Shown piece after piece: positions 1 to 6,053 of a stretch of DNA of 7,691 bases. The stretch is from positions 1 through 7,691 of the forward strand of contig JAICUE010000118.1 of NCBI GenBank assembly GCA_025936015.1, read 5' to 3'. The stretch comes from Gemmatimonadaceae bacterium. GTDB lineage: Bacteria; Gemmatimonadota; Gemmatimonadetes; Gemmatimonadales; Gemmatimonadaceae. Under the pieces are notes generated by a model that was not told the origin of the DNA, did not search any database, and saw nothing but the letters and a program-made list of their open reading frames with translations. A program made the position numbers and the translations under genes. Numbering within the stretch: the stretch's first letter is position 1; every line of letters starts with the position of its first letter.

Positions 1-524
1 ATGAACGAGAGCTCGTCGAGCGGCGCGGCGGTGATGCTTTCGCCGGAGCTGCCGTCGGCGGCGGACCACCGCCTCTCGTCGGGAAAGAGCGACACGTCCT
101 CGTCGTGACTCGAGAACGGGTGACGCTCGCGCTTCACGAAGCGAAGCGCCGCCATCCGTCGCGGATCGAGCCAGGACTCGGTCAGGTCGGAGACCCTCAC
201 CGGGCCGAGCCGCGCATCGAAGCCGAAATGGAGGACGAATGTCTCGGTCCCGCGGACGAGCTCCGGCCCGTCGACCCACATCGCACCGTGGCCGCGCAGG
301 CTCACGGCCGACAGCCGGACCGCGTACTGCAACCGCTCGCCGACGTGGAAGGGCGGCGCTGCGGCGTCCGGCACGGCGAGCGCCGGCTGCAGCTGCGCGG
401 TGAGCACCGATCGAGCCTGAGCCGGCAGCACGGCGCTGCCTAACGCGACGAGCGCGGCGCTGGCCAGCGCGCGAATTGCCGCACCAGCGGGTTCGGGTGG
501 GAAAAGCAGCATCGAGTTTCGCAT
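1..524 (-). CDS. DUF3108 family secreted protein, 5' part (runs off left edge)
   Basis: Reading the minus strand from an ATG at 524, the frame stays open to the left edge, giving 174 residues with no stop. The start is an N-terminal export signal: hydrophobic stretch at about residues 19-33, then an A-Q-A cleavage site at 35-37. The mature part begins with the DUF3108 pattern: 'PFHVGERLQYAVRLS' near 58-72, 'VSDLTESWLDPRRMAALRF' near 111-129, and 'APLDELSF' at the edge, which in this family leads into the last conserved block. DUF3108 proteins are predicted periplasmic or outer-envelope beta-rich proteins of unknown function. Met5 (ATG at 512) is an alternative start, and neither start has a clear Shine-Dalgarno. 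The 3' end is missing because of the window boundary, not decay. Family assignment is from recalled motifs. Confidence 0.82.
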   Translation of the reverse strand, partial: MRNSMLLFPPEPAGAAIRALASAALVALGSAVLPAQARSVLTAQLQPALAVPDAAAPPFHVGERLQYAVRLSAVSLRGHGAMWVDGPELVRGTETFVLHFGFDARLGPVRVSDLTESWLDPRRMAALRFVKRERHPFSSHDEDVSLFPDERRWSAADGSSGESITAAPLDELSF

Positions 525-529
525 CGCGT

Positions 530-560
530 GTCCGGGCTCGGGTCTCTGTCTCGCCCGGAC
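530..560 (-). promoter_or_regulatory. 8-bp inverted repeat next to the DUF3108 start codon
   Basis: GTCCGGGC at 530-537 is perfectly complemented by GCCCGGAC at 553-560, with a 15-base spacer. In the minus-strand transcript the hairpin would end five bases before the ATG at 524, where a ribosome binding site would be expected. It may be an operator or a translation-limiting hairpin. No T tract follows it on either strand, so it does not look like an intrinsic terminator. Function is inference. Confidence 0.4.
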
Positions 561-777
561 GTTATGATGACTCGATCTTGCGCTGCGTCAGCGAGACGCT
601 GAAATCCGCAGCGGCTTGCCTTACGTGTTCGGCGGGGAAAGCCCTACGGCCGGGCGCTGCTCGACCTCGCAGCCGGTGACTCCCTCACATGAAGCCAGGC
701 CTCGCCTGACACACAGCTGGCCGTGCCGATCGCATCGTGCATCGATTCCGATCGCGGACATTCACTGTGAGGCGCGT

Positions 778-1003
778 ATGCAAACGATCATCGATGCCGT
801 CCCGAACGCGATTCCCCGAGTTGCGGCACGCGTCGCGATGCGCATAGTCGCACCAGTCGGCGCGCGGGCAGCACTCGGACATGATCGTCGTCGGGACTCA
901 CGGGCTGGTGGTGCTCGCGCGGTTGTTCGTCGGTAGCGTCGCTAGCAGGCTGGTACGAGTTGCGCAGTGCGCGGTCCTGATGGCGTCCGCAGCCGACCGC
1001 TGA
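778..1003 (+). pseudogene. Decayed universal stress protein (UspA family) relic, C-terminal part
   Basis: From 878 to the TGA at 1001-1003 one frame encodes the C-terminal end of a UspA domain. It begins 'DMIVVGTHGLVVLARLF', continues through 'VGSVASRLVRVAQ', and ends 'CAVLMASAADR'. This keeps the family nucleotide-binding spacing G-x2-G-x9-G-S. The same frame has a TAG at 845-847 and no start codon with a ribosome binding site. About 80 bases upstream, in another frame, 778-837 reads 'MQTIIDAVPNAIPRVAARVA', which resembles the family's 'G-x-P...I...A' helix that normally precedes the DxIVxGTHG strand. The N-terminal half of the domain is not recognisable in any frame. The simplest reading is a frameshifted, 5'-deleted Usp gene. 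A short expressed fragment from the ATG at 881 (40 codons) cannot be excluded. Usp proteins are cytoplasmic, often ATP-binding, and linked to stress and oxygen limitation. Confidence 0.62.
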
Positions 1004-1020
1004 CTCGACCCGGGCCATCA

Positions 1021-1057
1021 GGGATTCCCCTACAATCCTCCGGTGATTCCCGGAGGA
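1021..1057 (+). promoter_or_regulatory. Probable promoter and operator of the multicopper oxidase operon
   Basis: TACAAT at 1031-1036 is one mismatch from the sigma-70 -10 consensus; no convincing -35 lies at the right distance. Just downstream is a perfect 8-bp dyad, TCCTCCGG at 1036-1043 and CCGGAGGA at 1050-1057 with a 6-base centre, which would cover the predicted transcription start. GATTCCC occurs at 1023-1029 and again at 1045-1051, 22 bp apart (about two helical turns), flanking the -10. This arrangement fits repressor or activator binding. There is no T tract, so a terminator is unlikely. The promoter call is inference from sequence shape. Confidence 0.42.
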
Positions 1058-1106
1058 AGAAACGGCGTCGCCCCGACAGAGGCGACGATCGCGGGTGATG
1101 AGAATT

Positions 1107-1138
1107 CGGTGAGCGATTCACCAACTCACCGCGAGGAA
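1107..1138 (+). promoter_or_regulatory. Leader hairpin and ribosome binding site of the multicopper oxidase
   Basis: CGGTGAG (1107-1113) pairs with CTCACCG (1125-1131). A nested alternative pairs GGTGA (1108-1112) with TCACC (1118-1122). The Shine-Dalgarno GAGGAA at 1133-1138 starts one base after the longer stem and sits four bases before the ATG at 1143. The leader could therefore switch between two stems close to the ribosome site. The ribosome site supports the chosen start; the switching idea is inference. Confidence 0.4.
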
Positions 1139-1142
1139 TTTC

Positions 1143-2309
1143 ATGTCGATCGAAAACGACGGCGACGCAGGCGACGTCATCACGCCCGCGACACCGGCAC
1201 TCCTGCAGAGCGCCGGGTCGCGCCGCGCCTTTCTCCGCTCGAGCGCGTTCACTCTCGTCGCCGCCGGCGTCGCAACCGCATGCCGGGACAAGGACGACGT
1301 ACCGGCGTCGCGCACGCCGAGCACTGTCACCCAGAACCCCGCGACAACTCCCGCGTCGCCGAAGAGCCAGATCCCGGTGGAGCACGGCGGGACGCTGCCG
1401 ACGCCGGCCGCTGGTCCGGTGAGCGCGACCGCGGCGGACGCGATGGACGCGATGCACGAGAAGGGGATCAAAGCATTCCCGGCGAAGACCGCTGGGAAGG
1501 GGAATCAGCTGCTCGCGCCGCGCGTCGAGAAAGGAGTGAAGATCTTCGAGGTGACGGCGCGCAAGTTCCAGTGGGAGACGGAGCCTGGGAAGATGGTCGA
1601 GGCGTGGGGCTACAACGACCAGGTGCCGGGTCCGCAGATCCGCGTCCGCGAGGGCGATCGCGTCCGGCTGATCCTCCACAACGAGTTGCCGGAGTCGACC
1701 GCCGTCCACTTCCACGGGCTCGAGGTGCCTAACGATCAGGATGGCGTTCCGTTCATCACGCAGCAGCCGGTGAAACCGGGACAGAGCTACACCTACGAGT
1801 TCACCGCGCCGAATCCCGGCTCACACATGTATCATTCCCACCACAACTCGGCCAAGCAGGTCGGGCTCGGGTTGCTCGGCGCGTTCATCATCGAGCCGAA
1901 ACAGAAGCGCGCGATCGAGAAGGTGGATGTCGACTACGTGCTCATTCTCAACGACGGGATGCACGGTTATACCTTCAACGGAAAGGGATTCCCGGCAACG
2001 GAGCCGATCGTCGCCAGGCTCGGCCAGAAGGTGCGCATCCGCTTCATGAATGAAGGGATGATGATCCATCCGATGCACCTGCACGGCATGCACATGACGG
2101 TGATCGACAAGGACGGTTGGGCTCAGCCGGCGCCGTGGAAGTGCGACACGCTGAACATCGCGCCCGGCGAGCGGTGGGACGTGATCGTGAACTGCAACAA
2201 CCCTGGCGTCTGGGCCTTCCACTGCCACATCCTGCCGCACGCCGAATCCGATCACGGAATGTTCGGGATGGTCACGGCACTGATCGTGAAAAAGCCGGGT
2301 GAGGCATGA
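1143..2309 (+). CDS. Two-domain multicopper oxidase (laccase-like), exported
   Basis: The 388-residue product starts with a Tat-type signal ('SRRAFLRSSA', residues 26-35) and a hydrophobic stretch ending at Cys47, a weak lipobox. A Pro/Ala/Thr-rich linker runs to about residue 130. Cupredoxin domain 1 has HFHG (H189, H191) and HSHH (H231, H233). Domain 2 has HPMHLHG (H309, H312, H314) and HCHILPH (H360, C361, H362, H366) followed by Met373/Met376. This gives the full trinuclear centre plus a type 1 copper site in domain 2 only, because domain 1 has no Cys ligand; small two-domain laccases such as SLAC have the same plan. It should oxidise a small substrate (phenolic, metal ion or electron carrier) with reduction of O2 in the periplasm; the natural substrate cannot be read from sequence. 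It is the first gene of an operon with the regulator/kinase pair, which begins 25 bases after its stop. Confidence 0.9.
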   Translation: MSIENDGDAGDVITPATPALLQSAGSRRAFLRSSAFTLVAAGVATACRDKDDVPASRTPSTVTQNPATTPASPKSQIPVEHGGTLPTPAAGPVSATAADAMDAMHEKGIKAFPAKTAGKGNQLLAPRVEKGVKIFEVTARKFQWETEPGKMVEAWGYNDQVPGPQIRVREGDRVRLILHNELPESTAVHFHGLEVPNDQDGVPFITQQPVKPGQSYTYEFTAPNPGSHMYHSHHNSAKQVGLGLLGAFIIEPKQKRAIEKVDVDYVLILNDGMHGYTFNGKGFPATEPIVARLGQKVRIRFMNEGMMIHPMHLHGMHMTVIDKDGWAQPAPWKCDTLNIAPGERWDVIVNCNNPGVWAFHCHILPHAESDHGMFGMVTALIVKKPGEA

Positions 2310-2319
2310 CGAGACTCTC

Positions 2320-2327
2320 GGAGGAGG
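2320..2327 (+). promoter_or_regulatory. Strong ribosome binding site that sets the regulator start
   Basis: GGAGGAGG lies seven bases before the ATG at 2335. It selects that ATG over an in-frame GTG at 2299, which lies inside the end of the oxidase gene and would add a 12-residue tail not seen in this regulator family. Confidence 0.75.
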
Positions 2328-2334
2328 CCGACAA

Positions 2335-2994
2335 ATGGCTGCTGACATGATCCAGGTCATCCTCGCTGACGACCACACCGTCGTGCGCCGCGGGTTGAAG
2401 GCGGTGCTCGGCACCGCGAAGGACATCGCGGTCATTGGGGAAGCCAAGAATGGTCGCGAGGCGATCGCGCAGGTCGAGCGCTTCAAGCCGGATGTCCTCG
2501 TGATGGATCTCGACATGGACGAGATGGGCGGCACCGAGGCGCTGAAGGAAATCGTCGCGAAGAAGCTGCCGTCGCGCGTGCTCATCCTCACGATGCACGC
2601 CGAAGAGGAGTATCTAGTCCCGCTGCTCGAGGCGGGGGCTGCAGGCTATCTGGTGAAGAGTGTCGCCGATCGCGAGCTTGTGGACGCGGTGCGCGCGGTC
2701 GCGCGCGGCGATCTCTACGTCAGGCAGTCGGCGGCCCACGTGCTGGCGAAGCGACTGATGCGCAAGGACCCGGCCCAGGCCGAGCGGGAACGTTATGAAA
2801 AGCTCACTGAACGCGAGCGCGACGTGCTGCGGTACATCGCCCAGGGATACTCGGCGCCGGAGATCGGCGAGAAGCTGTTCATCAGCCCGAAGACCGTCGA
2901 CACGTACAAGCAGCGCATCCAGGAGAAGATGGGATTGTCGCACCGCTCCGACTACGTGCAGCTCGCGCTCCGGCTCGGCCTTCTCGTCGCGTGA
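2335..2994 (+). CDS. NarL/FixJ-type response regulator (REC + LuxR HTH)
   Basis: The 219-residue product has an N-terminal receiver domain. Its acidic pocket is D12-D13, the phospho-acceptor is D58 in 'VLVMDLDM', T86 is the switch residue, and K109 is in 'GYLVKS'. A linker of about 30 residues leads to a LuxR/GerE helix-turn-helix at about 157-215 ('LTERERDVLRYIAQG', then 'ISPKTVDTYKQRI' as recognition region). All key residues are intact, so it should be phosphorylated on D58 and act as a DNA-binding transcription factor. Its stop overlaps the GTG start of the next gene (GTGA), a sign of translational coupling with the kinase. Likely targets include the neighbouring copper enzyme genes; this is inferred from context. 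NarL-type regulators normally pair with HisKA_3 kinases, whereas the coupled kinase here is HisKA-type. Confidence 0.93.
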   Translation: MAADMIQVILADDHTVVRRGLKAVLGTAKDIAVIGEAKNGREAIAQVERFKPDVLVMDLDMDEMGGTEALKEIVAKKLPSRVLILTMHAEEEYLVPLLEAGAAGYLVKSVADRELVDAVRAVARGDLYVRQSAAHVLAKRLMRKDPAQAERERYEKLTERERDVLRYIAQGYSAPEIGEKLFISPKTVDTYKQRIQEKMGLSHRSDYVQLALRLGLLVA

Positions 2995-4643
2995 CGCCTG
3001 ACGCCCGTGCGCGCGAGGCGCGGGCGCTGGATGCGCGCGCGCTCGAGGCGAGGTTCGAAGGGATCCTCGCGATCGCGGCCGACGCGATCATAACGGTGGA
3101 TGAGTCGCAACGAATCGTCCACTTCAACCGCGGTGCCGAACGGATCTTCGGGTACGCTGCGTCGGAGGTGATCGGCGAGCATCTCAACCTGCTCATCCCC
3201 GATCGATTCCGCGCGGCACACCCGCGACATGTCGCTGTTTTCGCCGCAGGAAGCGAGACCGCGCGACTGATGGGGCATCGGCGCGAAGTCGCCGGCCTCC
3301 GCAAGAACGGCCAGGAGTTTCCCGCCGAGGCGTCGATCTCGAAGCTCGGATTGCCGGGGAGCTTGCTGCTCACCGTCATGCTCCGTGATGCGACCGAGCG
3401 GCGTCAACTCGAGCGCAACCAGCGGCTGCTCGCCGAGGCGGGCGCGGTGCTATCGGTCTCGCTCGATTATGAAGCGACGCTGCAGACTGTCGTCGCGCTG
3501 CCAGTCCCCGTGCTCGCCGACTGCTGCATCCTCGACATGATCGAAACGGAATCAGGGGGTACACGCCGGATCAGGCGCATCGTCAGTGGACACGCGGACC
3601 CGAAGGTCGCCGCGGGGCTTCGCGCGTTGCAGGAGAGCAACGCGCTGACGTGGAGCACGCCATCGCGCGTCGTCGACGTCCTGCGCGGCGGCAGCGCGTA
3701 TGTCGAAGCGGACACGAGGACGCATGAGGATCCCGTCGCGCTGCCGCTCGCGAGCGAGCTCCAGGCCGTGTCGCTGATGATCGTCCCGCTCATCGCGCGC
3801 GAGCACGTCGTCGGCGCGATGACCTGCATCTCGACACAGCCGGATCGCCATTACGGCGAAGCCGACCTCGTGCTCGCGCGGGAGATCGCGGTGCGCGCGG
3901 CGTTCGCGCTCGACAACGCCTGGCTTTACAACAGCGCCCAGCGCGCCAATCGCGCGCGCGACGAGGTGCTCGGTGTGGTTTCGCACGACCTGCGCAATCC
4001 GCTGAGCGTGATCGCGATGTGCACGCGCGTGCTGATCGAGAATCCGCCGCAGGACGAGGCCGAGCGGCGCGAGGTGTTGGGGACGATCGATGAATCGGCG
4101 CAGTGGATGCAGCGGATGATTCGCGACCTGCTCGACGTGTCGAACATCGAGGCCGGGGTGCTCTCGCTCGAGCGTGCGACGGAGGACGTCGCGCCGATCG
4201 TCGAGCGCGCGGTGCAGATGTTCGCGTCACCTGCCGGGGAGCGATCGATCGCGCTCTACGAGGATGTCGCACCCGACCTGCCCGCGGTGAACGTCGATGC
4301 TGGACGGGTGCTGCAGGTGCTGGCGAACCTCATCGCCAACGCGATCAAGTTCACCCAGCCCGGCGGGCGGATCACCGTCGGCGCCGAAGCAGCGGATGGC
4401 GGTGTCGTCGTGTCAGTCGCGGACACCGGCCCCGGGATTCCGGCCGAGCACCTTCCTCACATCTTCGAGCGCTACTGGCACGCGAGGCGCGCCGCGCGGA
4501 CGCGCGGCTCCGGGCTCGGCCTGGCGATCGTGAAGGGGATCGTCGATGCGCACGGCGGCCGCGTGTCGGTGACGAGCGAGATCGGCCGCGGGACCACCTT
4601 CTCGTTCACGCTCCCGGCCGCGCCGCAATCATCCCTCGACTGA
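2991..4643 (+). CDS. Soluble PAS-GAF-HisKA sensor histidine kinase
   Basis: The 550-residue protein has no membrane segment or signal peptide, so it should sense in the cytoplasm. Domains in order: an Ala/Arg-rich N-terminal helix (1-22); PAS (about 22-140, 'ADAIITVDESQRIVHFNRGAE' region, ending 'LRDATERRQLE'); GAF (about 150-312); HisKA with H332 in 'VVSHDLRNPL'; HATPase with N446/N450, DTGPGIP (478-484), F492 and GSGLGL (506-511). All catalytic boxes are present, so it is a competent kinase by sequence. In the PAS domain H77, the following HVAVF segment and R98 fall close to the FixL heme ligand and distal Arg positions, so heme binding is possible but unproven. The start is GTG at 2991, overlapping the regulator stop, so the two are probably co-translated. 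Its last 15 bases overlap the end of the convergent nitrite reductase gene. Confidence 0.92.
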   Translation: MTPDARAREARALDARALEARFEGILAIAADAIITVDESQRIVHFNRGAERIFGYAASEVIGEHLNLLIPDRFRAAHPRHVAVFAAGSETARLMGHRREVAGLRKNGQEFPAEASISKLGLPGSLLLTVMLRDATERRQLERNQRLLAEAGAVLSVSLDYEATLQTVVALPVPVLADCCILDMIETESGGTRRIRRIVSGHADPKVAAGLRALQESNALTWSTPSRVVDVLRGGSAYVEADTRTHEDPVALPLASELQAVSLMIVPLIAREHVVGAMTCISTQPDRHYGEADLVLAREIAVRAAFALDNAWLYNSAQRANRARDEVLGVVSHDLRNPLSVIAMCTRVLIENPPQDEAERREVLGTIDESAQWMQRMIRDLLDVSNIEAGVLSLERATEDVAPIVERAVQMFASPAGERSIALYEDVAPDLPAVNVDAGRVLQVLANLIANAIKFTQPGGRITVGAEAADGGVVVSVADTGPGIPAEHLPHIFERYWHARRAARTRGSGLGLAIVKGIVDAHGGRVSVTSEIGRGTTFSFTLPAAPQSSLD

Positions 4644-5795
4644 CAGGATCCCGATCGCGCCCTTCTGGCCGTGGCCGAAGGCGTGGTTGACGAAGGGAAA
4701 TTCGCCGGGCATGTCGCACACGAGCTCGAAGCACATCCCGCCGCCGGGCGCGACAGCGAAGGTCTGCACACCGCGGATTGCTCCGCCCGGCGGGGCGCCG
4801 AGGTAGACGGTGTCGAACTGTTCGCCAACGACGTGGAAGTTGCACGGGTGCTGCGGCCCGACGCTGGTCACCCAGAAGCGAACCCGGTCGCCGACCTTCA
4901 CCCGGATCGGCTCCTTGATGTACTGATTCGGGCGGCCGTTGAACGCGACGATGTCCGGCACCGTCGAGAGCATCTTCTGGTAGTCGAAGCCGCGTGCGCC
5001 GTTGACCGCGTCGCCGAGGTAGTACTCGCCCTGGACGAGCACGAACTCCTTCGCCGGCGGCAGCGGCTCGCGCGGCGAGACGACGATCGAGCCGTACATC
5101 CCCGAACCGATGTGCATCAGGACGGGTGCGGTGCCGCAGTGGTACATGAACGCGCCGGCCCACTTCGGCTTGAAGGTGTAGCTCACCGATTCGTTCTTCA
5201 CGATCGAGCGGAAGGCAGTTTTCGGATCGATCTGCGCGGCGTGAAAATCCATCGAGTGCGGGATGTCCGATTCGTTGGTGAGCGTGAACTCCACCGTATC
5301 ACCGACTCGGCAGTGGACGATCGGCCCCGGGATGTCGCCCTCGAAGGTCCAGCCGGCGACGACTGTGTCGTCGGAGATGCGGATCGGCGCCTCTCGCGCA
5401 TGAAAGTGGAGCTGCAGGCGGTTGCTCTTGGCGAGTGGCGGGAGCGCCGGGTCATAACGGTGAAAGGCCGTCTGCTCCGCGTTCGCGGTCGCGTCCCGTG
5501 TCGCCGAGGAACCGTTGCCGTGCTTCCCCTTGAGCACCGTCGAATCGAGGCGGCTGTCGGAGTTGTGATGCAGCATCTTGTCCTGGCTGCCGGCGGCACC
5601 CGCGGCGCCGGCTCCGGGCGTTGCGGCCGCGGCCCTGGTGCTGTCGGACGTTCCGCCGTTAGGCGCGCACGAGGCGAGCGCCGCCCCGACGCCGGGAATC
5701 GCCAGCGAGAGCGCGGACGCGCGAGTGATGAAGTCGCGCCGGGTTGCCGGTCGGGCGAGAATCTCCGAGAGAAGCGGAGCTTCCGGATTCGACAT
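4629..5795 (-). CDS. nirK: Copper nitrite reductase, class II NirK/AniA-like, exported
   Basis: The 388-residue precursor begins with a Tat signal ('ATRRDFITRASAL', 17-29) and a good lipobox, L40-A-S-C43, followed by an Ala/Gly/Ser-rich tether. Two cupredoxin domains carry the NirK ligand set. Type 1 copper: H180, C220, H228, M233. Type 2 copper: H185, H219 and H371. Catalytic residues: D183 ('HSMDFHAA') and H321 ('NFHVVGEQFD'). The eight-residue C220-H228 spacing and the 'APVLMHIGSGMYG' loop are like Neisseria AniA rather than the longer class I loop. Predicted reaction: one-electron reduction of nitrite to nitric oxide in the periplasm, membrane-anchored by lipid. The start is ATG 5795, set by AGGAG at 5803-5807 seven bases upstream; a longer in-frame start at 5849 lacks such a site. 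A nitrite-independent multicopper role is possible but less likely given the complete ligand set. Confidence 0.84.
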   Translation of the reverse strand: MSNPEAPLLSEILARPATRRDFITRASALSLAIPGVGAALASCAPNGGTSDSTRAAAATPGAGAAGAAGSQDKMLHHNSDSRLDSTVLKGKHGNGSSATRDATANAEQTAFHRYDPALPPLAKSNRLQLHFHAREAPIRISDDTVVAGWTFEGDIPGPIVHCRVGDTVEFTLTNESDIPHSMDFHAAQIDPKTAFRSIVKNESVSYTFKPKWAGAFMYHCGTAPVLMHIGSGMYGSIVVSPREPLPPAKEFVLVQGEYYLGDAVNGARGFDYQKMLSTVPDIVAFNGRPNQYIKEPIRVKVGDRVRFWVTSVGPQHPCNFHVVGEQFDTVYLGAPPGGAIRGVQTFAVAPGGGMCFELVCDMPGEFPFVNHAFGHGQKGAIGILSVEG

Positions 5796-5802
5796 CGAGC
5801 AT

Positions 5803-5807
5803 CTCCT
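5803..5807 (-). promoter_or_regulatory. Ribosome binding site of the nitrite reductase gene
   Basis: AGGAG on the minus strand, seven bases before the ATG at 5795. It decides this start against an in-frame upstream ATG at 5849 that would place a charged, Cys-containing extension before the Tat signal. Confidence 0.7.
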
Positions 5808-5898
5808 GCTGCAGGGGTTTTTGACCAGCGCAGAGCCGCGCACGCGCACGACAGCGAAGGTGTTGTGTCGCCACCCGCCAGATATGCGCCAGCGCTGC

Positions 5899-5924
5899 GC
5901 GCGTGCGATCGGCGCGTGCGATCA
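5899..5924. repeat. 13-bp tandem repeat in the divergent control region
   Basis: GCGCGTGCGATCG at 5899-5911 is followed directly by GCGCGTGCGATCA at 5912-5924 (12 of 13 identical). A more degenerate copy may precede it at 5886-5898. A 9-mer GTTGTGTCG also repeats at 5862-5870 and 5932-5940. The tandem unit lies about 105 bases upstream of the nitrite reductase start and about 130 bases upstream of the sensor gene, a place suited to a shared regulator binding array. No function is shown by sequence alone. Confidence 0.6.
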
Positions 5925-5935
5925 ATCGTTGGTTG

Positions 5936-5976
5936 TGTCGGGAGATTCCTGACACCAGTTCCACCCTCTCCCGACA
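5936..5976. promoter_or_regulatory. Perfect 10-bp inverted repeat, candidate operator between divergent genes
   Basis: TGTCGGGAGA at 5936-5945 is exactly complemented by TCTCCCGACA at 5967-5976, with a 21-base spacer. The half-site centres are 31 bp apart, about three helical turns, so two protein subunits or dimers could bind the same DNA face. It sits between the divergently transcribed nitrite reductase (start 5795) and sensor (start 6054) genes. No T tract follows, which argues against a terminator. Clear sigma-70 promoters were not found in this 258-base gap. Confidence 0.5.
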
Positions 5977-6041
5977 GAAGCGCACATCGCCAAACGGTAC
6001 TCTCAGGGCGTGACGGAGTTCTCGGGTTACCAACGAGTCGC

Positions 6042-6047
6042 GGGAGG
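6042..6047 (+). promoter_or_regulatory. Ribosome binding site that sets the HisKA_3 sensor start
   Basis: GGGAGG six bases before the ATG at 6054. The open frame extends much further upstream (to 4671), but only because it runs antisense to the nitrite reductase gene. This site marks the real start. Confidence 0.75.
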
Positions 6048-6053
6048 ACGACG

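Noticed and set aside
105..443. 112-residue plus-strand frame at the left edge
   Set aside because: Shadow of the DUF3108 gene on the other strand, which has a signal peptide and family motifs.
616..936. 106-residue plus-strand frame in the gap
   Set aside because: No ribosome site and no domain as a whole; only its 778-837 part looks like a piece of the decayed Usp gene.
1036..1057. Inverted repeat as a Rho-independent terminator
   Set aside because: No T run follows on either strand and no intact gene ends just before it; an operator fits better.
942..1715. 257-residue minus-strand frame antisense to the oxidase
   Set aside because: No recognisable domain or ribosome site; Arg-rich shadow of the real gene.
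1043..1732. 229-residue plus-strand frame overlapping the multicopper oxidase
   Set aside because: Arg-rich low-complexity translation typical of an off-frame read of GC-rich coding DNA; the oxidase frame carries all copper motifs.
2299..2334. Longer GTG start for the response regulator
   Set aside because: It lies inside the end of the oxidase gene and a strong ribosome site precedes the ATG at 2335.
5796..5849. Longer start for the nitrite reductase gene
   Set aside because: The added 18 residues would disrupt the signal sequence, and AGGAG points to the ATG at 5795.
4671..6053. Long plus-strand open frame upstream of the HisKA_3 sensor, making an apparent 866-residue protein
   Set aside because: It is antisense to the nitrite reductase gene and its control region, has no domain, and the real start at 6054 has a good ribosome site and begins a membrane protein.
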